Position numbers and translations under genes: made by a program
In this document: one piece after another, positions 1 to 5,107 of the stretch
Numbering within the stretch: position 1 is the stretch's first letter
Layout of the letters: each line of letters opens with the position of its first letter
Source: CAYVBJ01 sp964415185
GTDB lineage: Bacteria; Bacteroidota; Rhodothermia; Balneolales; Balneolaceae
Direction: 5' to 3'
Length of the DNA: 6,161 nucleotides
Assembly: GCA_964415185.1 (NCBI GenBank)
Contig: CAYPZI010000158.1
Coordinates: forward strand, 1 to 6,161
Notes under the pieces: model-generated
Told to the model about the DNA's origin: nothing
Database searches by the model: none
The model's input: the letters and a program-made list of their open reading frames with translations, nothing else

Positions 1-394
1 CAAAGACGCGGTGTTGTATATTTGGAATACCAGGTTCAAGTGCCAGTAATTCCGGCTGCACATAAAAGGCTTGAGCAATTGGGACCGGCTCCCCGATTCC
101 GGTCGATTCGATCACGATATGATCAATATTATGCTCTTGTATTAAATCATGAACGCACTCAATCAGATCACCACGCAACGTGCAGCAGATGCACCCGTTG
201 GAAAGCTCTATCATCTTTTCGGTAGTATGCTGAACAAGTTTGGCATCTACATTCACCTCGCCGAATTCATTTACAATCACCGCGATTCGCTTTTCGTCAT
301 TATATTTTAAAATATGATTCAGAAGTGTGGTTTTACCCGAACCGAGAAAACCACATAAAATGGTTATGGGTATTTTTTTATTTAAAGGTCTCAT
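1..394 (-). CDS. CobW/COG0523-family metallochaperone GTPase, N-terminal part (cut by window edge)
   Basis: Reading 394 to 2 gives 131 open codons starting MRPLNKKIPITILCGFLGSG; the C-terminal part lies outside the window. Walker A is GFLGSGKTT (residues 15-23), the switch-like motif VNEFGEVNVD is at 41-50, the family-defining metal motif GCICC is at 67-71 (C68, C70, C71), and the Walker B region IVIESTGIGEP is at 93-103. This is a G3E-family P-loop GTPase of COG0523. Such proteins deliver or insert metals (zinc, cobalt, nickel) in the cytoplasm, and the CxCC site binds the metal. The substrate cannot be read from the N-terminus, but the neighbouring operon makes zinc most likely (inference). 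The ATG at 394 fits the usual few residues before Walker A; no good ribosome binding site is visible. It has the same orientation as the metal operon but is separated from it by about 300 nt and may have its own promoter. Confidence 0.9.
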   Translation of the reverse strand, partial: MRPLNKKIPITILCGFLGSGKTTLLNHILKYNDEKRIAVIVNEFGEVNVDAKLVQHTTEKMIELSNGCICCTLRGDLIECVHDLIQEHNIDHIVIESTGIGEPVPIAQAFYVQPELLALEPGIPNIQHRVF

Positions 395-443
395 GTTTAT
401 CTGCTGGTTGGTATTGGATCCAGCATGAACTTGCCGGATATGT

Positions 444-471
444 TATTTATTTTTGTTGGAAAGAGTATCAA
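444..471 (-). promoter_or_regulatory. Tentative promoter of the COG0523 GTPase gene
   Basis: On the minus strand TTGATA (466-471; five of six bases match the sigma70 -35 consensus) is followed after 16 nt by TAAATA (444-449), a weak -10. This would give a leader of roughly 40 nt before the ATG at 394. The plus-strand sequence GATATGTTAT (437-446) just beyond the -10 resembles one half of the proteobacterial Zur operator, but the second half is not conserved, so Zur control is only a guess. The element could equally be chance AT-rich sequence. Confidence 0.25.
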
Positions 472-474
472 ACC

Positions 475-509
475 CCGGAACCCGGGAGCAAAATATACTC
501 CCGGGCCGG
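475..509. terminator. Strong GC-rich hairpin, possible transcript end or insulator
   Basis: CCCGGGAG (481-488) and CTCCCGGG (498-505) form a perfect 8-bp stem around a 9-nt AT-rich loop. CCGG at 475-478 pairs with CCGG at 506-509 across a 2-nt AA bulge, extending the stem to 12 pairs. It is the most stable structure seen between genes in this window. Neither strand has a following U-run, so it is not a textbook intrinsic terminator. Read on the minus strand it lies about 190 nt past the last operon gene and just before the tentative GTPase promoter, so it could end or stabilise the operon mRNA. If GTPase transcription starts further upstream, it would instead be a leader hairpin. Confidence 0.4.
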
Positions 510-644
510 TGTCTGATATCAGGTTGTGTCACACCTAAACCAAAACGAGATCATAACCATAACCCTGTATCCTATTTTAAAAATATTATGCAGTAGTTTT
601 ATCGGAAGAGTCCGGATAGTAAATCACACGGGTATTTAAAATTC

Positions 645-660
645 TTATAGCCGGTTATAA
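645..660. repeat. 16-bp AT-rich near-palindrome with CCGG centre
   Basis: The sequence TTATAGCCGGTTATAA is self-complementary except for one mismatched pair (G650/T655). It lies 34 nt past the stop codon of the last operon gene and about 250 nt upstream of the COG0523 gene. It could be a dimeric-repressor site or chance; no matching second copy was seen upstream of the operon. Confidence 0.25.
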
Positions 661-693
661 AAGCCGCAGAAATTGGTTGCAGGTGAGATAGTA

Positions 694-1020
694 CTATAGA
701 ATCGGTGGTGCACGTAATAAAAAAGATAGGTAAGCTGTAACTCTTTGAAATCCGTATTCTTTAACAGCGAAGTACGTACTTGTAAATTGCGGATGGAAAA
801 AATACTGATTATCAAAGGATAAAAAAGGCTGGCTGCTTAAAACACAAAAAATGCAGGATTCATCTTGATCGTCATCTTCTTTGTGATCGTCCTGATGTAC
901 AACAAATTTGTTTTCTTCAAAAAGATGAATAACCTCATGAAACTGCAGAGCTACAAACCCTGTAACAAACAAAAATATGGCAAGGTATTGTACTATGTTA
1001 TTTTGAGTCGTACGAATCAA
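694..1020 (-). CDS. DUF2946-like small membrane protein with His and CxxC metal ligands
   Basis: A protein of 108 residues, last gene of the operon. A single hydrophobic helix (about residues 9-27) is followed by FHEVIHLFEE (H28, H32), an acidic/His stretch HQDDHKEDDDQDE (42-54), the pair C56-x2-C59, and a C-terminus with LLRAPP (101-106). A Cys pair plus a terminal R-A/G-P-P motif recalls DUF2946/CopL-type small proteins found beside metal-uptake or metal-resistance genes; the match is by eye and weak in the middle. N-in topology would place the ligands in the periplasm, suggesting a metal-buffering or hand-over role (inference). The reading frame contains no ATG. The likely start is TTG at 1020, 6 nt after the DUF3299 stop, with a weak AGAAG upstream. 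The frame is the same as that of the preceding gene, so only the TAG at 1027-1029 separates them. Confidence 0.65.
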   Translation of the reverse strand: MIRTTQNNIVQYLAIFLFVTGFVALQFHEVIHLFEENKFVVHQDDHKEDDDQDESCIFCVLSSQPFLSFDNQYFFHPQFTSTYFAVKEYGFQRVTAYLSFLLRAPPIL

Positions 1021-1026
1021 CAGCTT

Positions 1027-1485
1027 CTATTTAACAGGTTTTGCATTTTCAAGTTGATATAATATACCCATGGTTACATCATCCACAAGCGTAAAAGTCC
1101 CCTGCATTTTAAATGTTTTTATTGTATAGTCAACCGGTTCTTCTGAAAGAACATAGACCATGGATTCCGCTTCTCCCGGACCACAGAAAAAACAGTTACC
1201 CATCGGACTGCTGCTGATTAAAAAGGATCTATGTTTTCGGGTATACTCGATTGGAAACATAAACCCTTCGACAATAACTTCTTTGCCATCCAGCTTTTTT
1301 ACTTCTTCTGAGAACTCAGCTTTATAAAACTCTCCATCCCATTCCCAGTTTACGTTTGCGAGGATTTCCCAATTAATTGTTATTACATCGTCTTTTTCGG
1401 TGACGTATTCTGAATTGGTAAATCCCTTGAGTGTAAACAGGAGAAAAATAAATATAGGTAGAGTTGATTTTTTATAAGTAATCAT
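1027..1485 (-). CDS. Secreted DUF3299-like protein with CFFC motif
   Basis: A protein of 152 residues. An N-terminal signal peptide (hydrophobic core about 8-18, probably cleaved near residues 22-25, no lipobox Cys) precedes a small beta-rich domain: INWEIL (37-42), LDGKEVIVEGFMFPIE (65-80), FLISSSPMGNCFFCGPGEAESMVYVLSEEP (88-117) and a final strand region. The order 'W-x-x-L, L-x-G-x-x-V-x-x-x-G-[FY]-x-x-P, FLxx...C...VYV' is the DUF3299 pattern; here the usual CIH-type segment is CFFC (C98, C101), a likely metal or redox site. As I recall, DUF3299 proteins accompany ATPase/FtsX-type permease pairs in zinc-starvation operons of Pseudomonas and Vibrio. The product is presumably periplasmic and works with the permease's external domain (inference). 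The gap to the permease stop is 5 nt. Confidence 0.75.
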   Translation of the reverse strand: MITYKKSTLPIFIFLLFTLKGFTNSEYVTEKDDVITINWEILANVNWEWDGEFYKAEFSEEVKKLDGKEVIVEGFMFPIEYTRKHRSFLISSSPMGNCFFCGPGEAESMVYVLSEEPVDYTIKTFKMQGTFTLVDDVTMGILYQLENAKPVK

Positions 1486-1490
1486 AACAT

Positions 1491-2852
1491 TTAGGATTTA
1501 GATAGTGTTTTTGATATTTCCGTATTATATGCCTGTATAGCCGGGATAACTGATGAAATCACACCTATTAACAATGCCATAAAAAGAATATTAATTTCAC
1601 CAGGTAAAATAACGAAGCCTCTAATAGTAAATTGTTGAGCTTCGGCCATCCATAAACCAATCCCCTCAACAGCAAAATGTCCGAGAGTCAAACCCAAAAT
1701 CCCACCCGTAACAGAAATAATCACTCCTTCCAGAACGATGTGTGAGAACAGCTTTATCCTGGAACCGCCCAGTGTTCGCATGATTGCAAGGTCATATTTG
1801 CGTTCTCTAATGGAGTTCAGCAAGGCAATAAAAATGCCGAGTATCGCTGCCAGTATTAAAATATATCCAAACACCTCAATCGCATCCAATCCAACACCAA
1901 GCAGGTTAAGCAGCCTTGTAATTTCAAAGCTTGGTGCTGCCGCCTGCATTGAAGTTTCAGTATTTACAAACCGTGGGAATTGAGCAGCTCCAAGAGGCGA
2001 TGTGTAGCTTATTAAAAGGGAGGTCAGTTCCTGGTTTTCAGAAAAATCCTGCAAATAACTTTTATCTGTGATTGTTCTCGCTTCGGTATGATCGTGATTT
2101 TCATGACGGTGATCATCATCATCTGTTTCATTTTCATGAATACTCTCCTTTTCGTGGTGTGAATCATCATGATCATGATGATTCTCCTCCGTATCCGCAT
2201 TTTGTGTACTACCGGCCAAAGCATCATCCGACTCATCGTCATCGTGAATTCCCCACATTGTTTCAACTCCCGTTAAAATAAGCCGGTCAAGTACAGTACC
2301 TGTTGATTCCAAAATTCCTGTTACTACAAGTTCGTGATCATGATGTGCAGCACCTGCTTCACTGAATCCATGACTGCTGATAATTTTATCTCCGATTTGT
2401 AATTTTTCTGCTTCAGCCATTGCTGAACCGGCAACAACCTCAAATTCTTGATTCCATAGTCTCCCCTCTTTTACTTTTCCATCGTAGTTATTCAGATAGG
2501 AGCTTGTTGTGCCTACAATCCTGTAACCGTGGTAGCTATCTCCAAGTGCTAACGGAATGGCCTCATCAACCATTCTGTGACTCATCAATTCTTTAGCTTC
2601 ACTTAATTTAATGTTACCGGTGGGTGAATCGATATGGAAAATACTTGATAAAATTAGCTGAATCGGACTTCCCTTGGCTCCAACTACAACATCGAATCCT
2701 TTGGCATTTTTAAGAAGATTATCTTCGATCTGAAAACTGAATAATAAAAGAACTGTTATTGTTGCTATGCCGAATGACAACAACAAGACGTTCAAAAAAG
2801 TGTTTAACGTCCGCCGTTTCAAATAAGAAAAGCTTAATTTAATCAAGTTCAT
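1491..2852 (-). CDS. FtsX/MacB-type ABC transporter permease with His/Asp-rich periplasmic insert
   Basis: A protein of 453 residues with four membrane helices (about 20-41, 326-346, 371-395, 418-438) and a large periplasmic MacB-like domain between helices 1 and 2. Recognisable segments are VVGAKGSPIQLILSSIFHID (56-75), an HHDH site (170-173), LESTGTVLDRLILTGVETMWGIH (181-203), and the cytoplasmic loop RERKYDLAIMRTLGGSR (349-365) that couples to the ATPase in FtsX-like permeases. Residues 203-256 are a low-complexity insert with 11 His and many Asp/Glu, placed in the periplasm by this topology, typical of zinc-binding loops. Permeases of this group are thought to work by mechanotransmission, not as classical substrate channels, so 'zinc importer' would be an over-reading. 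The start ATG overlaps the ATPase 3' end by 14 nt, supporting translational coupling. Confidence 0.88.
   Translation of the reverse strand: MNLIKLSFSYLKRRTLNTFLNVLLLSFGIATITVLLLFSFQIEDNLLKNAKGFDVVVGAKGSPIQLILSSIFHIDSPTGNIKLSEAKELMSHRMVDEAIPLALGDSYHGYRIVGTTSSYLNNYDGKVKEGRLWNQEFEVVAGSAMAEAEKLQIGDKIISSHGFSEAGAAHHDHELVVTGILESTGTVLDRLILTGVETMWGIHDDDESDDALAGSTQNADTEENHHDHDDSHHEKESIHENETDDDDHRHENHDHTEARTITDKSYLQDFSENQELTSLLISYTSPLGAAQFPRFVNTETSMQAAAPSFEITRLLNLLGVGLDAIEVFGYILILAAILGIFIALLNSIRERKYDLAIMRTLGGSRIKLFSHIVLEGVIISVTGGILGLTLGHFAVEGIGLWMAEAQQFTIRGFVILPGEINILFMALLIGVISSVIPAIQAYNTEISKTLSKS
2085..2246 (-). repeat. Low-complexity His/Asp/Glu-rich coding segment of the permease
   Basis: Encodes permease residues 203-256, built largely from CAT/CAC, GAT/GAC and GAA/GAG codons: 11 His (203, 225, 226, 228, 232, 233, 239, 248, 250, 253, 255) among about 20 acidic residues. 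No exact tandem unit is present. The segment sits directly after the conserved LxGVETxWGIH strand and before the return to conserved sequence, so it looks like an insertion or expansion in a surface loop. It probably binds zinc or another divalent metal (inference). Confidence 0.8.
2161..2184. repeat. Perfect 24-bp palindrome inside the His-rich permease segment
   Basis: The half GAATCATCATGA (2161-2172) is followed immediately by its exact reverse complement (2173-2184). On the coding strand it encodes NHHDHDDS. CAT and GAT codons are mutually prone to form such symmetry (ATG/CAT, GATC, TCATGA), so it may be a by-product of His/Asp codon expansion. It lacks a loop and would form only a small-loop hairpin in mRNA. 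Confidence 0.9.
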
Positions 2853-3504
2853 CTTGCAGACTAACTTCCTCGCGGGATTTAATTTCCAAATTGTTAGTAA
2901 AATGATCTTTTACTCTCTTATCATGTGTAGTGATTATTAAAGTTGCCTTGTTTTTTTCTGCTTGTGATTTAAGAAGTTGAATAACCTCCTCACTTCGCTC
3001 GTCATCAAGGCTTGATGTAGGTTCATCAGCCAACAGCACTCTTGGATCATTTATTACAGCTCTTGCAATTGCGACCCGTTGTTTCTCTCCCTGACTAATT
3101 TGGTCAACATATGCCTGCCGTTTATCCGCAATTTTAAGTTGACGCAAAACTTGGTCTGTTTTATAGTCATCTTTGTTAAGACCTGCGAGGTACTGAGCCA
3201 GCCGGATATTATCAACTACTGTAAGTGAGTCAATGAGATGCATTTGTTGAAAAATTACCCCGATATTTCTTCCCCGAAATAAATCACGTTTATTTTCTTT
3301 CATTAGATATATCTCTGTTTCATCGATCTTAACCATTCCTGTAGTCGGACGTAACAGACCTGCTGCAATATGAAGCAATGTTGACTTACCACTACCCGAT
3401 AAGCCGTGTACTACCAGATGTTCGCCGCTTTTGAGATCGATATCCGGCAGTTCTATAACATTATTTTCATCATATTTGTGAACTACATTATTGAGGCAAA
3501 CCAT
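2839..3504 (-). CDS. ABC transporter ATP-binding protein (LolD/MacB-type)
   Basis: A protein of 221 residues, a single nucleotide-binding domain of normal length. Visible motifs are Walker A GLSGSGKST (34-42), Q-loop FQQ (85-87), signature ISQGEKQRVAIARA (136-149; ISQGE in place of LSGGQ, as often in this subfamily), Walker B RVLLADEPTSSLD (155-167, catalytic E161) and H-loop H194 in IITTHD. It powers the FtsX-like permease encoded next at the inner membrane; the ATPase presumably forms a dimer with two permease copies. The start at 3504 lies 15 nt after the stop of the RHH gene, with no Shine-Dalgarno sequence visible. By sequence alone the family is shared with lipoprotein-release (LolD) and macrolide-export (MacB) ATPases; neighbours, not the ATPase, indicate a metal role. 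Confidence 0.93.
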   Translation of the reverse strand: MVCLNNVVHKYDENNVIELPDIDLKSGEHLVVHGLSGSGKSTLLHIAAGLLRPTTGMVKIDETEIYLMKENKRDLFRGRNIGVIFQQMHLIDSLTVVDNIRLAQYLAGLNKDDYKTDQVLRQLKIADKRQAYVDQISQGEKQRVAIARAVINDPRVLLADEPTSSLDDERSEEVIQLLKSQAEKNKATLIITTHDKRVKDHFTNNLEIKSREEVSLQDELD

Positions 3505-3519
3505 AGAAAAAACAATAAA

Positions 3520-3852
3520 TTAATATTTCTCTGCCACACAGTGATGACATTCGACCCAGTCTTCATGTGGTATATTTTTCAGCGCCTTGCTGCTTACTCC
3601 TCTCTCGAAAACCGGCTTGTAAAGCATTTCACCCTCGGCATACTCTCTGCCGCATGTATGGCACGAAGTTTCGTGATCAATTTTTATAGTGGTATAACCC
3701 GTGATCACCCATCCGTCATGCCCTGCGTGCGTGGCAAGGCTTTCAAGAGCTGCACGTACGGTTTGAGACTTATTTCCCTCGTAAAATTTATCAGCAAGCT
3801 TGCTTAAAAGAGATACGGTATCATTATCCAGCGTAAAGTTTAATCTTTTCAT
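3520..3852 (-). CDS. Ribbon-helix-helix DNA-binding protein with C-terminal zinc ribbon (putative metal-sensing repressor)
   Basis: A protein of 110 residues. The first about 42 fit an RHH (CopG/Arc/MetJ) fold: strand RLNFTLD (3-9), helix A about 10-24, a turn at EGN (25-27), helix B KSQTVRAALESLATH (28-42). Then GHDGWVITGYTTIKIDHE (44-61) leads into a treble-clef/zinc-ribbon-like part: CHTCG (C64, C67), ending in DWVECHHC (C102, C105), with H60, H103 and H104 as extra possible ligands. RHH domains dimerise and read palindromic DNA through the strand pair; a metal-binding tail would make this a metal-responsive regulator, in principle like NikR but with an unrelated sensor domain. Its start overlaps the MerC-like gene by 4 nt (ATGA). 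I infer it represses its own operon through the palindrome at 4292-4328. I know no named family for this fusion. Confidence 0.75.
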   Translation of the reverse strand: MKRLNFTLDNDTVSLLSKLADKFYEGNKSQTVRAALESLATHAGHDGWVITGYTTIKIDHETSCHTCGREYAEGEMLYKPVFERGVSSKALKNIPHEDWVECHHCVAEKY

Positions 3853-4280
3853 GATTCCGTTATTTTTTCAATTTCAGGATGGTGTTCATGCTTTTTGTTA
3901 TTACATACACGGTGATGATGGTAATTCATCCAATGGCCGGCAATTAAAATTCCGCTTCCGAATAGTGTAGCGGATGTTTCAAACCAAAATCCGATCCAGT
4001 AATGGCCTGCCAGCCAGCCAATCAAAATAAAAAAGAACCCGGTTACCAGAGTCAGCGTAATCCCTATTTGAAAATGACTTCTTTTGCTCGCAAACCATGT
4101 TACAGGGGCAAGAATAGCTATAAATAGAGGATGCGCCCATTCGTGAATTTCAAATGCCATTGGCCACAGCGGCAGCGTTGTAATAAAAACCGGAAAAAGA
4201 AGGCAATGAATGGCACAAATACCGGAAACACTTAACCCGATTTTATCCCACAAGTCTGCTACAGATACATTTTTGCTCAT
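3849..4280 (-). CDS. MerC-domain inner-membrane protein with His/Cys tail
   Basis: A protein of 143 residues, first gene of the operon. Four hydrophobic helices (about 14-35, 49-64, 71-91, 101-118). The MerC hallmark CAIHC (C22, H25, C26) sits in helix 1, followed by IHEWAH (H46, H50) and a cytosolic or exposed tail GHWMNYHHHRVCNNKKHEHH (H116, H121-H123, C126, H131, H133, H134). MerC proteins were named from mercury uptake, but MerC-like proteins without a mer operon are common in marine bacteria and occur in zinc-regulated clusters; no mercuric reductase or merR is seen here. A zinc or other soft-metal permease or chaperone role fits best (inference). The ATG at 4280 lies about 18 nt from the predicted transcription start. 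Confidence 0.82.
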   Translation of the reverse strand: MSKNVSVADLWDKIGLSVSGICAIHCLLFPVFITTLPLWPMAFEIHEWAHPLFIAILAPVTWFASKRSHFQIGITLTLVTGFFFILIGWLAGHYWIGFWFETSATLFGSGILIAGHWMNYHHHRVCNNKKHEHHPEIEKITES

Positions 4281-4291
4281 ATCAACTATTT

Positions 4292-4328
4292 TTTAGTGTG
4301 TACAATTATACACACTTTAGTGTTTACA
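4292..4328. promoter_or_regulatory. Probable operator: near-perfect 22-bp palindrome plus a third half-site
   Basis: AGTGTGTA (4295-4302) and TACACACT (4309-4316) are inverted around AATT; only one pair (C4303/A4308) breaks the symmetry. A direct repeat follows: TTTAGTGTGTACA (4292-4304) recurs as TTTAGTGTTTACA (4316-4328), 12 of 13 identical and 24 bp apart. The array covers the -10 box and spacer of the operon promoter, a repressor-like placement. RHH proteins often bind such arrays cooperatively, which suggests the RHH/zinc-ribbon protein as ligand; a Fur/Zur-type protein is the alternative. It does not resemble the GTTATA-type proteobacterial Zur box. Confidence 0.6.
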
Positions 4329-4333
4329 TACAA
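4305..4333 (-). promoter_or_regulatory. Promoter of the six-gene metal operon
   Basis: On the minus strand TTGTAT (4328-4333) and a consensus TATAAT (4305-4310) are spaced by exactly 17 nt. The transcript would begin near 4298, leaving a leader of about 18 nt before the ATG at 4280. The -10 falls in the centre of the palindromic operator. The -35 is weak (three of six to consensus), and a Bacteroidota-specific promoter pattern (TTTG/TAnnTTTG) is not evident here. Confidence 0.5.
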
Positions 4334-4436
4334 GTTTTCTCTTTATGAGCGAAGGGATTATATTAATAACTGTAAAATAATTTCTACGATAAGTGAATGA
4401 TATAAATTACAAAACATAATTTGATTAGCTGAATTC

Positions 4437-5063
4437 ATGGAAACAACGAATCCACTTTCTAATCTTTTCCAAAAAAACCGGGAATGGGCCGCACTGATAA
4501 AAAAAAATCAACCTGAATTTTTTGACCGCCTGGCCAAGGAACAAAACCCGCGATTTCTCTGGATCGGATGCGCAGACAGCCGTGTTCCCGCCAGCCAGAT
4601 AACACAACTGGGACCCGGCGAAATGTTTGTACACCGTAATATTGCCAATCTTGTATTGCATTCCGATATAAACTGCCAATCTGTGCTTCAGTATGCCGTT
4701 GAAGTGCTTAAGGTGGAACATATTATTGTGTGCGGACATTATGGATGCGGTGGTATCAAAGCAGCTATGGGGGATCAAAAACTTGGACTTATCGATAACT
4801 GGCTCAGAAATATCAGGGAAATTTATGATCAAAATCGTGAAAATATTGACGGGATCAATTCATTTGATGAAAGAGTAAATCATTTGGTCGAATTAAATGT
4901 AAAAAAACAGGTGCATAATGTCTCTCAAAATCCGTTTGTTCAACAGGAATGGGCTGACGGCCGTGAGCTCTGGGTACATGGATGGATTTACGATATGGAA
5001 TCCGGCCTGCTTAAAGACCTTGAAATTACCTCCGGCCTCCGGGAAGCATCACAACCGGCCTGA
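4437..5063 (+). CDS. can: Beta-carbonic anhydrase
   Basis: A protein of 208 residues, usual length for the family. It interconverts CO2 and bicarbonate in the cytoplasm. Zinc ligands and active-site residues are present: C45 with D47 and R49 in WIGCADSRVP (42-51), and H101 and C104 in CGHYGCGG (99-106). W42, R67 and Y185 sit where the non-catalytic bicarbonate-site residues of E. coli/Haemophilus-type (type II) enzymes lie, so pH- and bicarbonate-dependent switching is likely (family knowledge plus alignment by eye). MFVHRNIANLV (63-73) is a further conserved block. It is transcribed away from the metal operon across a 156-bp gap, and the operator palindrome is about 110-140 nt upstream of its ATG. 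No clear promoter or Shine-Dalgarno sequence of its own was found. Confidence 0.95.
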   Translation: METTNPLSNLFQKNREWAALIKKNQPEFFDRLAKEQNPRFLWIGCADSRVPASQITQLGPGEMFVHRNIANLVLHSDINCQSVLQYAVEVLKVEHIIVCGHYGCGGIKAAMGDQKLGLIDNWLRNIREIYDQNRENIDGINSFDERVNHLVELNVKKQVHNVSQNPFVQQEWADGRELWVHGWIYDMESGLLKDLEITSGLREASQPA

Positions 5064-5064
5064 A

Positions 5065-5082
5065 CTGAAAAACATTTTTTAG
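5065..5082. terminator. Weak AT-rich hairpin between convergent genes
   Basis: The 44-nt gap between the two convergent stop codons holds CTGAAAA (5065-5071) facing TTTTTAG (5076-5082), a stem of about 7 pairs with one G-T wobble and a 4-nt loop. It could serve both strands, since the T and A tracts are symmetric, but it is thermodynamically weak and has no GC core. Confidence 0.25.
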
Positions 5083-5107
5083 CAACATACCTGTTCCAAT
5101 CTTGCCT

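Larger units (their letters stand above)
395..693. other. Intergenic region between the metal operon and the COG0523 gene
   Basis: I see no convincing gene in this stretch. Short open frames here have no recognisable protein character. It contains three elements listed separately: a tentative minus-strand promoter (444-471), a strong hairpin (475-509) and an AT-rich near-palindrome (645-660). There is also a 10-bp palindrome CTGATATCAG at 513-522. No canonical hairpin-plus-U-run terminator follows the stop codon at 694, so the 3' end of the operon transcript is uncertain. Confidence 0.6.

Noticed and set aside
325..516. Plus-strand 63-codon frame in the GTPase/intergenic region
   Set aside because: It overlaps the GTPase start and runs through the hairpin; composition is not protein-like.
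513..522. 10-bp palindrome CTGATATCAG
   Set aside because: Short and single; expected by chance in a window of this size.
2072..2281. Plus-strand His-rich open frame opposite the permease
   Set aside because: Its His/Asp content is the mirror of CAT/GAT codons and the palindrome in the real gene; no family resemblance beyond that.
3406..3807. 133-codon plus-strand open frame opposite the ATPase and RHH genes
   Set aside because: It lies antisense to two clear genes and shows no domain.
3849..4280. Mercury-resistance (mer) operon
   Set aside because: Only the MerC fold is present; no merR, merP, merT or merA is seen, and the neighbours point to zinc-type homeostasis.
4425..4832. 135-codon minus-strand open frame opposite the carbonic anhydrase
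   Set aside because: It is a shadow of a gene with complete catalytic motifs and has no recognisable protein character.
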